Below, piece after piece: positions 18,015-27,206 of a stretch of DNA of 64,000 nucleotides. The notes beneath the pieces are model-generated. The model searched no databases, had not been told where the DNA came from, and was given only the letters and a program-made list of their open reading frames with translations. The stretch covers positions 1 through 64,000 of the forward strand of contig JAFQOH010000021.1 of the NCBI GenBank assembly GCA_017403345.1, in the 5' to 3' direction. The position numbers and the translations under genes are program-made. The stretch comes from RGIG3701 sp017403345. GTDB lineage: Bacteria; Planctomycetota; Planctomycetia; Pirellulales; Thermoguttaceae. Each line of letters starts with the position of its first letter. Position 1 is the first letter of the stretch.

Positions 18015-19463
18015 ATGAAAGATCCAGAATTGGAACAGATGTCCGCAGTCTCCGAAATGTCGGATCCTGCCGTTTCCCCGTCAGCAGCCGTACCCACTAC
18101 GGCTCCCATCACGGCTCCCATCACGGCTCCTAGGCCGTCCAATGGGCTTCCGTCGTCCGTCCCGTACATCATCGCAAACGAGGCGGCCGAGCGGTTCTCT
18201 TTCTATGGGATGAGCGCGATCCTGATGGTCTACCTGTCGGGTAGTGCGTATCTTGCGATGCCGGAAAAAGAAGCGGCGGGATGGATCCACCTTTTCCGAG
18301 GCTCGGTTTACCTGTTCCCGCTTCTCGGCGCTTTTTTGGCGGACATTTTCTTCGGAAAGTTCCGCATCATGTTCTGGCTTTCGCTCGTTTACTGTCTCGG
18401 ACATCTTGCACTGGCACTTCCGGACTGCTCCCAGAACTTCGACCCGCACACTTTCCTCTTCATTGGGCTTGCTCTCATTGCGCTTGGGTCCGGCGGGATC
18501 AAATCATGCACTTCCGCCATCGTCGGAGACCAGTTCAACGCAGAGAATCAGCATCTTCTGAACCGTGTCTACCACTGGTTTTACCTTGCAATCAATTTCG
18601 GCTCTTTCTTTTCGATGCTTCTGACTCCGTGGCTCCTGAAACATTACGGTCCCGGCTGGGCGTTCGGAGTTCCCGGTATCCTGATGGCGTGCGCGACGCT
18701 CATTCTCTGGCTTGGCCGCAATAAATACCGAATCGTGAAGCCCGTCGGCTGGAAGATCTTTGATGACCTGAAAAACCGTGAGTGTCTCGGTTCTCTCGGA
18801 CGCATTTCCATCGTGTTCGGCTTCCTGATCCTCTTCTGGGCCGTCTATGACCAGACCGCCACGACCTGGGTCAAGCAGGCGGAGGAAATGAACGCGAAGA
18901 TCTTTGCCTCGTTAACGTTTCTGCCGGAGAACATCCGGAACTTCGAACTGCTCCCCTCGCAGCTTCAGGCACTCAATCCGTTTCTGATCCTGATCCTCAT
19001 TCCGATCTTCACGTACGGTATCTATCCCGTCTGGCACCGTCTTTGGGGACACTCGACGCTGAAAAAGATCGCTGTCGGCCTCTTCCTCACAGTGATCGCG
19101 CAGTGTTTCCCGCTGGCGTTTGCTATTGCGGAGAATCACGGGATCGTGCTGAATCTTGCTTGGCAAGTACCGGCCTACTTCATCCTCACGACCGCAGAAG
19201 TACTCGTCTCGATCACGGCTCTGGAATTTGCCTACACGCAGTCTCCGCGCAGTATGAAATCCATCGTCATGGGAGCCTTTCTCCTCACGACGACCTGCGG
19301 AAACTTCTTTGTCGCCGGGGTCAATTTCCTCTGCGAAAAATACGAAGGATTCCTCTCGGGCAGTAACTACGGACTTTTTTTCCTCATTCTTTCGCTCGTG
19401 AATGCACTGTTTTTCCTGCTGGTGGTTCGATTCTACAAAGAAAAAACGATCCTTCAGGACTAG
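18015..19463 (+). CDS. POT/PTR-family proton-dependent peptide transporter
   Basis: A 482-residue integral membrane protein of the proton-coupled oligopeptide transporter branch of the major facilitator superfamily. The signature IANEAAERFSFYGMSAIL lies near residues 53-70, followed by the second PTR signature region around LALIALGSGGIKSCTSAIVG. About 12 hydrophobic spans are visible. It should import di- or tripeptides with protons across the inner membrane. The first 50 residues are a Pro/Thr/Ala-rich, low-complexity tail with a 12-base DNA repeat coding TAPI units; a start at residue 12 (preceded by GGAACAG) is also possible. The gene is monocistronic, convergent with dusB, with only 24 bases between the stops. 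Confidence 0.92.
   Translation: MKDPELEQMSAVSEMSDPAVSPSAAVPTTAPITAPITAPRPSNGLPSSVPYIIANEAAERFSFYGMSAILMVYLSGSAYLAMPEKEAAGWIHLFRGSVYLFPLLGAFLADIFFGKFRIMFWLSLVYCLGHLALALPDCSQNFDPHTFLFIGLALIALGSGGIKSCTSAIVGDQFNAENQHLLNRVYHWFYLAINFGSFFSMLLTPWLLKHYGPGWAFGVPGILMACATLILWLGRNKYRIVKPVGWKIFDDLKNRECLGSLGRISIVFGFLILFWAVYDQTATTWVKQAEEMNAKIFASLTFLPENIRNFELLPSQLQALNPFLILILIPIFTYGIYPVWHRLWGHSTLKKIAVGLFLTVIAQCFPLAFAIAENHGIVLNLAWQVPAYFILTTAEVLVSITALEFAYTQSPRSMKSIVMGAFLLTTTCGNFFVAGVNFLCEKYEGFLSGSNYGLFFLILSLVNALFFLLVVRFYKEKTILQD
18099..18132 (+). repeat. 12-nt in-frame repeat in the POT gene
   Basis: Nearly three copies of ACGGCTCCCATC, coding a TAPI repeat in the low-complexity N-terminal tail of the transporter. 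Confidence 0.8.
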
Positions 19464-19487
19464 GTCCGTTTCAAAACCCCTGAAAAA

Positions 19488-20702
19488 TCAGGTTCCGTCA
19501 CCGGAAATCGGATCGGAGGGGAAGAATTCCCGAACGGCAGCGCGAAATTCCTCGGCCGTTCGGGTCTGAACGACACGCACGCGGAACTGTCTTGCGTTTT
19601 TCATGCCGACGCCATAGCACGGTGCAAATTTCCGCATGAGCATGACGGCCTCCTTTTCTTCATGCTGTTCCAAAAGCACGCTGAAATGCTCTAAAAGCAG
19701 TTCCCGCTGGAATTCCGGTCCGGGACGCTGAAGTGCCTCGGACTCCGAGCTCCCGGAAAGCAGAGCGAAAGCCTGCCGGAAGATCCACGGTTCATTGAGT
19801 GCCGCGCGTCCGATCATGACGCCGTCCACGCCGTAAGTTTTCAGAGCGACAAGAGCCTGCGGAGCCGTCCGAATATCTCCGTTTCCGATGACCGGGATGG
19901 AAACTGCGTCCTTGACCTCGGCAATTTTCTCCCAATCCGCCGTTCCGGAGTACATTTGGCGCGTCGTGCGTCCGTGGACCGTAACGGCAGAGACTCCAAC
20001 GGATTCCAGCGTACGCGCAACTTCCCGATACGTGAGCCGTTCGGCCGAGTATCCGAGACGCATTTTAGCGGTCACAGGGATCGGGACGGCAAGTCCCAGT
20101 TCTTTGGAAACCCGCGCGGAGGCCTGAACGACCGATTCTGCAAGTTCTCCGATCTTTTCGGGAAACTGAAGCAGCCAGGACCCGCAATGCGCTTTCTGTA
20201 CGACGTCCGCGGCCGGGCATCCAAAATTCAGATCGATCACTTGAATATCATATTCGCGAATCAATTTTTCCGTAAATTCCGCCATCGATTCCGGCTGATC
20301 GTCCCAGATCTGGACCGAAAGCGGGATCCCTGCTTCCTGAAATGGATTTTGCGCAGTCTCCTTTCCAGACGTCTCAGACATCTCAGACATCTCAGACGAC
20401 CCAGATGATCCAGAGGTTTCATTTCTGCTGAAACGCTCATTTTGAGCAAAACGGCGCAGCCCATCCTTTTCGTTTGCGTTCCCGTTTTCAGACTCCCGCA
20501 GCGGCAGTCCGAAAAGACGTCCGTGCAGAGTTTTTCGGCGTCTTTCCATTTCGAGCGACCCGCGAGCGTGCATCATTTCCGACGCTAGGAGTCCCACACC
20601 GCCAAATTTCAGCAGGATCCTCCGCCACGCATCATTGGAAAAACCGGCCATTGGAGCCTGAAGGAACGGAGAGAGAAGCGGCAGGGAACCGATTTTGAGC
20701 AT
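19488..20702 (-). CDS. dusB: tRNA-dihydrouridine synthase, DusB type
   Basis: A 404-residue flavoenzyme that reduces uridine to dihydrouridine in tRNA. The start MLKIGSLPLLSPFLQAPMAG is the usual FMN-binding N-terminus. The catalytic region has NFGCPAADVVQKAHCGSWLL near residue 156 (active-site Cys in GCP), then MRLGYS, VHGRTTRQMYSG and IGNGDI. AAAGG precedes the ATG. Odd feature: an insertion of roughly 55 residues after LFGLPLRE (about residues 65-120) is polar and low-complexity, with a 9-base DNA repeat coding SEMSEMSETS; ordinary DusB proteins run straight on to the IPLSVQIWD segment. The gene is convergent with the POT transporter gene. Confidence 0.93.
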   Translation of the reverse strand: MLKIGSLPLLSPFLQAPMAGFSNDAWRRILLKFGGVGLLASEMMHARGSLEMERRRKTLHGRLFGLPLRESENGNANEKDGLRRFAQNERFSRNETSGSSGSSEMSEMSETSGKETAQNPFQEAGIPLSVQIWDDQPESMAEFTEKLIREYDIQVIDLNFGCPAADVVQKAHCGSWLLQFPEKIGELAESVVQASARVSKELGLAVPIPVTAKMRLGYSAERLTYREVARTLESVGVSAVTVHGRTTRQMYSGTADWEKIAEVKDAVSIPVIGNGDIRTAPQALVALKTYGVDGVMIGRAALNEPWIFRQAFALLSGSSESEALQRPGPEFQRELLLEHFSVLLEQHEEKEAVMLMRKFAPCYGVGMKNARQFRVRVVQTRTAEEFRAAVREFFPSDPISGDGT

Positions 20703-20787
20703 TTCGAAAACCTTTCATGAATGGAAATGCCGGAATGACTGCGAGTGTCCATTTCCGGCGGAATGTGTGCGTGTGAAAACTCGACGC

Positions 20788-22647
20788 TCAGCGCGGCGCA
20801 AGAAAATCGGCGAGCGGGATCTGACGCAAATTCAGGATATCCAACGCAGCCGGATGCCCTTTTTCCGCAGCCATCCGAAGCCATCGTACCGCTTCCGCAG
20901 GATCACGATCGGTGTAGACTCCCCAATCGTACTGGAAAAAAAGCGTGATCTGTGCGGGTGCGTATCCCTTTTCCGCAGACTTTCGGATCCATTCCCACGC
21001 CTGCGCCTCATCTTTCTTCACGCGCCAGCCGCACATCAGGATCTGTCCCATGAGATACTGTGCAGACGGGCTCCCGGCTTCTGCTTCTTTCCGGATGCGT
21101 TCTAAGATCTCCGCCGGTTCAACGACCTCATCAGGAATAGGGTGAACTGTGAGAAAGTGCAAACAGACATTTGCCAAAACATCATCAACTTTAGCGGCTC
21201 TTTGCAACAGAGTGAGCGCCAGTTTCCGGTCACGTTCCATACCGGCACCAAAAAAAGCGCACAGTCCTCGAATAAACTGCAGATTTTCTGAAAAATCCCC
21301 ATTTTTTTCTGCCTGATCAATGAGCGCAAGTGCTTTTTTGACGTCCTGCTGCACCCCGTCCCCGGCACAATAGCAAAAAGCCAGCACGTAAATAGAAAGG
21401 GGATCGCCAGCCTCCGATCCTTTTTTTATGATCTCTATTGCTCGTTTGGGATCCTTTTTTCCAGCAATGCCATACACCTCAAAGTAGTACAGCATATATG
21501 CATAGCTCGGATCTCCAGATCCAAAACTCTTCTCCATCCAGAATCGTGCCGTCTTCAGATCCTGCACGCCTCCGATCCCATGCAGAAATACGGAACCGAG
21601 CAGCGCTGCCGATTCTGCCGTCACTCTGGTCTTTTGCAGCTCCTTTTTCGACTCTTCGTGCCCCTGGAGCGTTGCTCGCTGGAGCCAGTACACAGATGCC
21701 GCTTCATTTCCGAGTTCACGTTCCAGCGTTCCCAGAACGAACTGCGCCTCCGGGATCCCGGCTTCCGCAGCTTTCCAAAGGCGTTCCTGAGCAGAAACGA
21801 GATCCTGTGCACCAGACGGCCAGCCAAGGAGATCTTGGAGTCCCAGAAGATTTGCGGCCTCTGCACTTCCGGCATCTTCCGCTTCTTCGAGCCACTCTTT
21901 GGCCCAAAATTCATCCCCGGTCTTCAGATACTCTTCCCCCAGCGCGACCTGCGCAGGAACGAAACCATGCGCCGCAGAAAGCGTCAGCCATTTCATCTGC
22001 CTCTGGCGGTTAGCCGGAATGCTTTTCTCCATGCCGGAATACACGATCCCGAGCAGATACTGCGCCTCCGGATCTTCCTCAGACGCCGCAGCCGTAAGAA
22101 GTTCCACCCCCCTTTTCGTGTCCTTTTTCAGTCCGTAACGACCGTAAAGCAGACATTTTCCGAGAAACATTTGCGCGGGTACATACCGGAGCCGAATCGC
22201 CTCTTCAAGAAGTTCCACTCCACGTTTTTCGTTTTTTTTCGTTCCGAGTCCATCTAGAAAACAGTGTGCCAAATAGTACGTACCGCGCGGATCTTTCTGT
22301 TTCGCCGATTTTTCGAGCCACTCAAACCCCTTTTTTACATCACGCTCCACTTCCCGGCCCGCGACATAAAAGACTCCCAGTGCGGCCTGCGCATCTGCGG
22401 CACCTTCGGATGCACGTTTCTCAAGCGGGGCCAGATCCAGACGCGGTTCCATTGCGTTTGCCGTTCCGTTCATCTGTGCCGGAGAAGATTCTTTCGGCCT
22501 TCCCTCACCGGCAGAAGACTGTGCGAAGCAGACCGGTCCAAAGATCTGCGCTGGATACACTCCCGCCGCCAAAAGCAGCCAAACGAAAAAAAAGACGCGA
22601 AGATCCATTTTCCGAAACTCCATTCGCCGCATGATCCTCTTTTTCAT
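20788..22647 (-). CDS. Exported Sel1-repeat (SLR) protein
   Basis: A 619-residue protein. I chose the ATG at 22645-22647 (MKKRIMRRMEFRKMDLRVFF), which follows AGGCAGGAAAAA and precedes a hydrophobic export signal ending near CFAQS. From residue 80 on it is built of about a dozen Sel1-like helical repeats (for example AQAALGVFYVAGREVERDVK, and AQYLMGQILMCGW.VKKDEA). Sel1 repeats form alpha-solenoids used for protein-protein contacts. The protein is probably periplasmic or surface-exposed; partner unknown. Nothing suggests catalytic activity. It has its own promoter at 22797-22825. Confidence 0.88.
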   Translation of the reverse strand: MKKRIMRRMEFRKMDLRVFFFVWLLLAAGVYPAQIFGPVCFAQSSAGEGRPKESSPAQMNGTANAMEPRLDLAPLEKRASEGAADAQAALGVFYVAGREVERDVKKGFEWLEKSAKQKDPRGTYYLAHCFLDGLGTKKNEKRGVELLEEAIRLRYVPAQMFLGKCLLYGRYGLKKDTKRGVELLTAAASEEDPEAQYLLGIVYSGMEKSIPANRQRQMKWLTLSAAHGFVPAQVALGEEYLKTGDEFWAKEWLEEAEDAGSAEAANLLGLQDLLGWPSGAQDLVSAQERLWKAAEAGIPEAQFVLGTLERELGNEAASVYWLQRATLQGHEESKKELQKTRVTAESAALLGSVFLHGIGGVQDLKTARFWMEKSFGSGDPSYAYMLYYFEVYGIAGKKDPKRAIEIIKKGSEAGDPLSIYVLAFCYCAGDGVQQDVKKALALIDQAEKNGDFSENLQFIRGLCAFFGAGMERDRKLALTLLQRAAKVDDVLANVCLHFLTVHPIPDEVVEPAEILERIRKEAEAGSPSAQYLMGQILMCGWRVKKDEAQAWEWIRKSAEKGYAPAQITLFFQYDWGVYTDRDPAEAVRWLRMAAEKGHPAALDILNLRQIPLADFLAPR

Positions 22648-22719
22648 TTTTTCCTGCCTCTCCTGTCTTTTGGGGAATTTCTGCCGATCCCGTTTTCTCT
22701 CAAATCCGTGAATGTTCGC

Positions 22720-22753
22720 GTTCCGGCATTCCTGCACTTCCGCATTCCTGCAC
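22720..22753. repeat. Tandem repeat in the 5' leader of the Sel1-repeat gene
   Basis: Two copies of GCATTCCTGCAC about 16 bases apart; a further direct repeat of AACGTTCAA (two copies) lies just beyond, between this and the promoter. All fall in the untranslated leader of the gene starting at 22647. Confidence 0.6.
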
Positions 22754-22796
22754 ATTACCCAAACGTTCAAAATACGGAACGTTCAATATGCTGCTT

Positions 22797-22825
22797 AGTA
22801 TACTCCAAACAGACGGAAAAGTCAA
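22797..22825 (-). promoter_or_regulatory. Promoter of the Sel1-repeat gene
   Basis: On the minus strand TTGACT (22820-22825), a 17-base spacer and TATACT (22797-22802). Transcription would start near 22790, giving a leader of about 140 bases with the repeats noted. Confidence 0.7.
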
Positions 22826-22971
22826 GAAGTGTCCCCATAAAGAATTAAAGAAAAATGAAAAAGAAAAATTCATCAGACCGACGGAACGCTCCATTCTCTG
22901 ATCCTGATCCGCCCCCCAATTTTTAACTTTGACCCGCCTTCATAATTTCCAGAAAATTGTTTCCCCCCTGC

Positions 22972-23000
22972 TTGACATTCCATTGTTCGCAAGGTAAAAT
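22972..23000 (+). promoter_or_regulatory. Promoter of the beta-helix gene
   Basis: TTGACA (22972-22977), a 17-base spacer and TAAAAT (22995-23000) preceded by GG. The start codon at 23083 is about 80 bases downstream. Confidence 0.78.
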
Positions 23001-23038
23001 AAAGGTAAAATAAAGGTAAAATAGAAGGTAAAATAAAA
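22990..23038 (+). repeat. Tandemly repeated -10 element
   Basis: Four consecutive copies of GGTAAAATA(A/G)A with periods of 11, 11 and 12 bases; TAAAAT falls at 22995, 23006, 23017 and 23029. Only the first is at the right distance (17 bases) from the -35 box at 22972. Confidence 0.9.
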
Positions 23039-23082
23039 GAAATTTTGTTTTGAAACTCCAGCCTAAAAGAAAAATAAAAAAG

Positions 23083-25758
23083 ATGAAAAAAATCCTGCCA
23101 TTCCTGTTTTTTCTATTTACGGGCAGCATTTTGCTCGCCCAGGATTTTGAGTTGAAACCGGGTCAGTCTCTGACGGAAGTCCGCGATGCAGTCCGAGTCT
23201 GGCATGCCGAAAATCCCGGAAAGACCGCGACGGTCCGAATCGCGCCGGGTGAGTACTTCCTCAGCGAACCGGTCGTTTTTTCGCCGGAGGACTCTTTCAC
23301 ATGTTACGAGGCACAGGATCCGGACAAAAAACCAACGTTCACCCGCGGGATCCGGATCACCGGATGGAAAGTCCTGCCGAACGGCTGGTTCACGACGCAG
23401 ATCGAGACTGTGAAAAATGGAACGTTCTGGTTTGAATCCCTTTTCGTAAACGGGAAACGTGCGGTTCCGGCGCGCTCGCCGAATGCGGACGTTCCGGACG
23501 GGCGGCGGTACTTCTACATTTTGGAAGCCGACCAGTACGAGCCGCTCACCAAATTCACGGCACGCGACGAGCAGAAGGCACTTTGGGCAGAAGCGGCGCA
23601 GAATGCGTCTCTGAATGACGTGAAGATCAAATTCTACCATTCCTGGGAATCATCGCTTCACCGTGTCGCGGCAGTCGATCCCGCGAAAAACCAGGTCACG
23701 CTGACCGGCGGTCCGCGCTGGAAACTGGACTACTGGGGAACGAACCTCCGCTACCATGTCGAGGGTCTGGAGTCGGCACTCGACCAGCCGGGAGAATTTC
23801 TGCTGAAGCGCGACGGTACGTGCCTCTACATTCCGCGCGAAGGCGAAACGCCCGAAAATGTCCGTATCTTCGCTCCTGCTGGTCCGAAAACATTCCCGGA
23901 ATGCGGTTTTCTGAAATTTGAGGGAACTCCGTCTGCCGGAGAAACGCAAAATGCGGATGAAATACAGAATGCCGGAAAAGTCCGCGAAATGACTTTCCGG
24001 AACCTGATTTTTGAGTGCGATACGTGGAATCTTCCGCCGCAGGGACTCTCCGACGGCCAGTCCGCGGTGAGTTCACCGATCTCGATCCTCGCGGATCATG
24101 CGGAAGCCCTGACATTTGAGTCCTGTATCGTGCGGAATATTGGCGGCTATGCCTTCCACTTTCACCAGGGATGCAGTGCGTGCCGCGTCGAAAAGTGCCT
24201 CATGGAGGACCTCGGTGCAGGCGGCGTGCGCATCGGTGCAGGACACGGAACCGATCTTTCTCCGGAAAATCTGACGTCCGAAGTCACAGTACGGAACTGT
24301 ATCATCCGCGGGTACGGACGCATCGACGCAGGAGGGATCGGCATCTGGATCGGTCACTCTCCCCGAAATAAAGTCCTGCACAATGAGATCTTCGATGGCT
24401 TCTACACTGGAGTCTCCGTCGGCTGGGTCTGGGGCTACCGCGAGTCCGCCGCCGTGGAAAATCAGATCGAATTTAACCACATTCACCACATTGGACACGG
24501 CGTCCTTTCCGACATGGGCGGCGTTTACTGCCTCGGTATTTCGCCCGGCACGACTGTCTCGAACAACGTGATCCACGACGTCGCCTCGTACAATCGCTAC
24601 GGACGCGGCGGCTGGGGACTTTACACAGACGAGGGATCCTCAAATATCGTCCTGGAAAACAATCTGGTCTACCGGACGCACACAGGAAACTTCCATCAGC
24701 ACTACGGAAAAGAGAACATCGTGCGGAACAATATTTTCGCCTTCAGCCGTGAAGAACAGCTGAAACGCTCTCGGCCGGAAACGCACCTTTCGTTCACTCT
24801 GGAACGAAATATCATCCTCTACGATTCCTCCAGAGGCGAACATCTGCTGCTGGGAAACTGGGAAAATCCCTATTCGGCCGTGGACCGAAACATTTACTGG
24901 AATTTCGATACGCAGACCGGAGTCACGTTCCTAGATAAACCAATGGAAGAATGGCGAAAATTCGGAAAAGACGCGAACAGCATCATCGCGGATCCCTGTT
25001 TCGCGGACGCGCAAGCCGGAGATTTTCGATTTACGGCTGCTTCCAGACCGGTCCTCGAAAAGATCGGTTTCCAGCCGTTCGATTTCACTCGTGCGGGCCT
25101 TTTGAAAGACGATCCGCAGTGGCTAGCCGAGGCGCAAAACTGGTCCATTCCGCCGCTCGTCCTGACTCCGGACGCTCCAGGGTATCCGTCGCTTGAAGTC
25201 TCCGATGACTTTGAAACACCGCGTCGTTTCCCGATCCTGAAAGTCCGCAGTCCTTTTGGAAAACCAGGTTCCTACCAGATCTTGGAGGAAAACGGAAACC
25301 ATTTCCTCCGGATGACCGACACACCGGACCAGAAAAACGCATTTGACCCGTTTTTCTCCTACTGGATGACGTATGCCGAAAACGGGACCGTCCGGCTTGC
25401 TTTTGATGTCCGAATGTCCGAAAAGGCGGAAATGCTCGTCGAGGTCCGCGACCAAGGCAGACACTACCGCGTTGCCGTTCCGATGCGCATCCGTACGGAT
25501 GGATTTCACTGCTCCGGAACGTCACTCGAGCTGGAACCCAACACCTGGACGCGCTTTGAGCTTCTCGTCCCGGTCGGACCAGATCGCGGGGAAAACTACA
25601 CGCTGAAGGTGACTCCGAAAGGAAAGCCGGCGGAAACGTTCACGCTTCCGATCGCAGATCCAAACTGGAAGACGCTGAATGAGTTCGTTTTCGCAGCCCT
25701 CGGACATGTCGATGCCGTGCTAGACCTCGACAATATTGAGATCCATTTCACGAAATAG
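23083..25758 (+). CDS. Exported right-handed beta-helix protein, GH141-like
   Basis: An 891-residue exported protein. The chosen start (MKKILPFLFFLFTGSILLAQ) begins the signal peptide directly. The N-terminal part (FELKPGQSLTEVRDAVR, VRIAPGEYFL) and the central parallel beta-helix (residues 340-560: NCIIRGYGRIDAGGIGIWIG, HNEIFDGFYTGVSVGWVWGY, NHIHHIGHGVLSDMGGVYCL) resemble the GH141 group of fucosidase/xylanase-like enzymes and other polysaccharide-acting beta-helix proteins. The C-terminal 200 residues form a separate beta-sandwich-like region (FDVRMSEKAEMLVEVRDQGR). It probably acts on plant cell-wall or mucin-type glycans. The family placement is by pattern recognition; substrate is unknown. 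It is followed by a strong terminator. Confidence 0.8.
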   Translation: MKKILPFLFFLFTGSILLAQDFELKPGQSLTEVRDAVRVWHAENPGKTATVRIAPGEYFLSEPVVFSPEDSFTCYEAQDPDKKPTFTRGIRITGWKVLPNGWFTTQIETVKNGTFWFESLFVNGKRAVPARSPNADVPDGRRYFYILEADQYEPLTKFTARDEQKALWAEAAQNASLNDVKIKFYHSWESSLHRVAAVDPAKNQVTLTGGPRWKLDYWGTNLRYHVEGLESALDQPGEFLLKRDGTCLYIPREGETPENVRIFAPAGPKTFPECGFLKFEGTPSAGETQNADEIQNAGKVREMTFRNLIFECDTWNLPPQGLSDGQSAVSSPISILADHAEALTFESCIVRNIGGYAFHFHQGCSACRVEKCLMEDLGAGGVRIGAGHGTDLSPENLTSEVTVRNCIIRGYGRIDAGGIGIWIGHSPRNKVLHNEIFDGFYTGVSVGWVWGYRESAAVENQIEFNHIHHIGHGVLSDMGGVYCLGISPGTTVSNNVIHDVASYNRYGRGGWGLYTDEGSSNIVLENNLVYRTHTGNFHQHYGKENIVRNNIFAFSREEQLKRSRPETHLSFTLERNIILYDSSRGEHLLLGNWENPYSAVDRNIYWNFDTQTGVTFLDKPMEEWRKFGKDANSIIADPCFADAQAGDFRFTAASRPVLEKIGFQPFDFTRAGLLKDDPQWLAEAQNWSIPPLVLTPDAPGYPSLEVSDDFETPRRFPILKVRSPFGKPGSYQILEENGNHFLRMTDTPDQKNAFDPFFSYWMTYAENGTVRLAFDVRMSEKAEMLVEVRDQGRHYRVAVPMRIRTDGFHCSGTSLELEPNTWTRFELLVPVGPDRGENYTLKVTPKGKPAETFTLPIADPNWKTLNEFVFAALGHVDAVLDLDNIEIHFTK

Positions 25759-25793
25759 TTCCCCAAATTGGACCCAATTTCACAAAAAATCCC

Positions 25794-25841
25794 TTTCCGT
25801 CTGCGAGAAACTGGAAACGCAGACGGAAAGACAGCCTTTTT
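25794..25841 (+). terminator. Rho-independent terminator of the beta-helix gene
   Basis: A perfect 12-bp stem (TTTCCGTCTGCG at 25794-25805 and CGCAGACGGAAA at 25818-25829) followed a few bases later by a T-rich run. It lies between the stop at 25758 and the next start at 25885. Confidence 0.8.
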
Positions 25842-25884
25842 CTTTTCCTTTTCCAGACCTTGTTTCACTCAGGAGGAAACTCAC

Positions 25885-27102
25885 ATGACGTTTGAAAATT
25901 ACGTAGATATTCACGCGATCCAGGAGATCCGTGCCCGTTCCCTCGTCTATTTCGGCTGCGGCGCCATTCAGAAGATGAACGATATTGCTGCAGAACTGAA
26001 AAAGCGCGGCATTGAAAAGGTCATGATCCTGACCTCAAAAAGTGCGTATAAAGGCTCCGGAGCCTGGGAACCAACAATCGAGGCCCTGGAAAAGAACGGT
26101 ATCGCGTACGTCCACTTTGACGGCGTGATCCCCAACCCGACGACCGATTCCATTGACGAAGCAACGAAAGCTGCACGTGATTTCGGTGCGCAGGCACTCA
26201 TCGGCATCGGAGGCGGAAGCCCTATCGACGTCGCGAAAAGCGTCGCGATCCTGCTGGAGTACCCAAACGAAACGGGCGAATCGCTCTACTGCTACCGTTT
26301 CACGCCGGAAAAGGCAGTCCCGATCGTCGCAGTCAACCTGACACACGGAACGGGAACGGAGTGCGACCGGGTAGCTGTCGCGTCGGTGGCGGACAAGAAC
26401 TACAAACCGGCGATCGCGTACGAGTGCATCTACCCGGAATGGGCCATCGACGACCCGGAACTCATGTTGACACTGCCGAAGAAGCACATTCTCTACACGA
26501 GCATCGATGCCGTGAATCACGTCGTGGAAGCCGCCACGACCACCTGCACGAATCCCTTCGCCATCACGCTGGCACGTGAAGTCATCGCGCTGGTCCACAA
26601 GAATCTTCCGATCGCGCTGGCAGATCCGAAAGACCTCGCTGCCCGCTATAATTTGGCGTACGCGGCGCTGCTGGCTGGGATCTCGTTCGACAATGGCTTC
26701 CTGCACCTGACGCACGCTCTTGAGCATCCGCTCAGTGCCGTGAAACCGGATCTCACGCACGGTCTTGGCCTCGCGATGCTGCTGCCGGCGGTCGTGAATG
26801 CGATCTACCCTGCCCGAGCTGCAGTTCTCGCAGACATTCTCGCCCCCATGGTCCCCGGCCTGAAAGCCTGCCCGTGTGAAGCGGAAACCGCTGCGAAAGC
26901 CGTAGAAGCGTGGCTCTTCAGCGTCGGCGCGGATCGGAAACTCGCGGATGAAGGCTTTACCCAGGAGAGCATCGCAGAATTGGTCGAACTGACGCAGACG
27001 ACGCCTTCCCTGCCGGTCCTCCTTTCCGTCTCTCCGGCAGAAGCGACAACGGAGCTGATCGCAAAGATCTATACCGACTCCCTCACGCCGTTTGAAGCGT
27101 AA
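25885..27102 (+). CDS. Iron-containing (group III) alcohol dehydrogenase
   Basis: A 405-residue NAD(P)-dependent alcohol dehydrogenase/aldehyde reductase. The ATG at 25885 has a strong AGGAGG seven to eight bases upstream; a longer upstream frame runs through the preceding terminator and is rejected. The GGGSPIDVAKS nucleotide-binding stretch is at residues 109-119. The metal ligands are all present: Asp208 and His212 (DAVNH), His277 (THALEHPL) and His292 (THGLG). Cytoplasmic. Fermentative reduction of a short aldehyde or use of 1,2-/1,3-diols is the usual role; the particular substrate cannot be told. It appears to be a single-gene unit. Confidence 0.92.
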   Translation: MTFENYVDIHAIQEIRARSLVYFGCGAIQKMNDIAAELKKRGIEKVMILTSKSAYKGSGAWEPTIEALEKNGIAYVHFDGVIPNPTTDSIDEATKAARDFGAQALIGIGGGSPIDVAKSVAILLEYPNETGESLYCYRFTPEKAVPIVAVNLTHGTGTECDRVAVASVADKNYKPAIAYECIYPEWAIDDPELMLTLPKKHILYTSIDAVNHVVEAATTTCTNPFAITLAREVIALVHKNLPIALADPKDLAARYNLAYAALLAGISFDNGFLHLTHALEHPLSAVKPDLTHGLGLAMLLPAVVNAIYPARAAVLADILAPMVPGLKACPCEAETAAKAVEAWLFSVGADRKLADEGFTQESIAELVELTQTTPSLPVLLSVSPAEATTELIAKIYTDSLTPFEA

Positions 27103-27206
27103 ACACACTTCCTCCAATCCCCGTTTCTCTGTGTCTCCTTTTCCTGGGGAGTCGCGGAGAAACGGACCTTTCCCGTCAGGTTTTCGGCAACGTATGGTCT
27201 CGTGTT

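Noticed and set aside
23050..23082. Upstream TTG start for the beta-helix protein
   Set aside because: It would add a basic 11-residue tail before a complete signal peptide; the ATG at 23083 is the better start.
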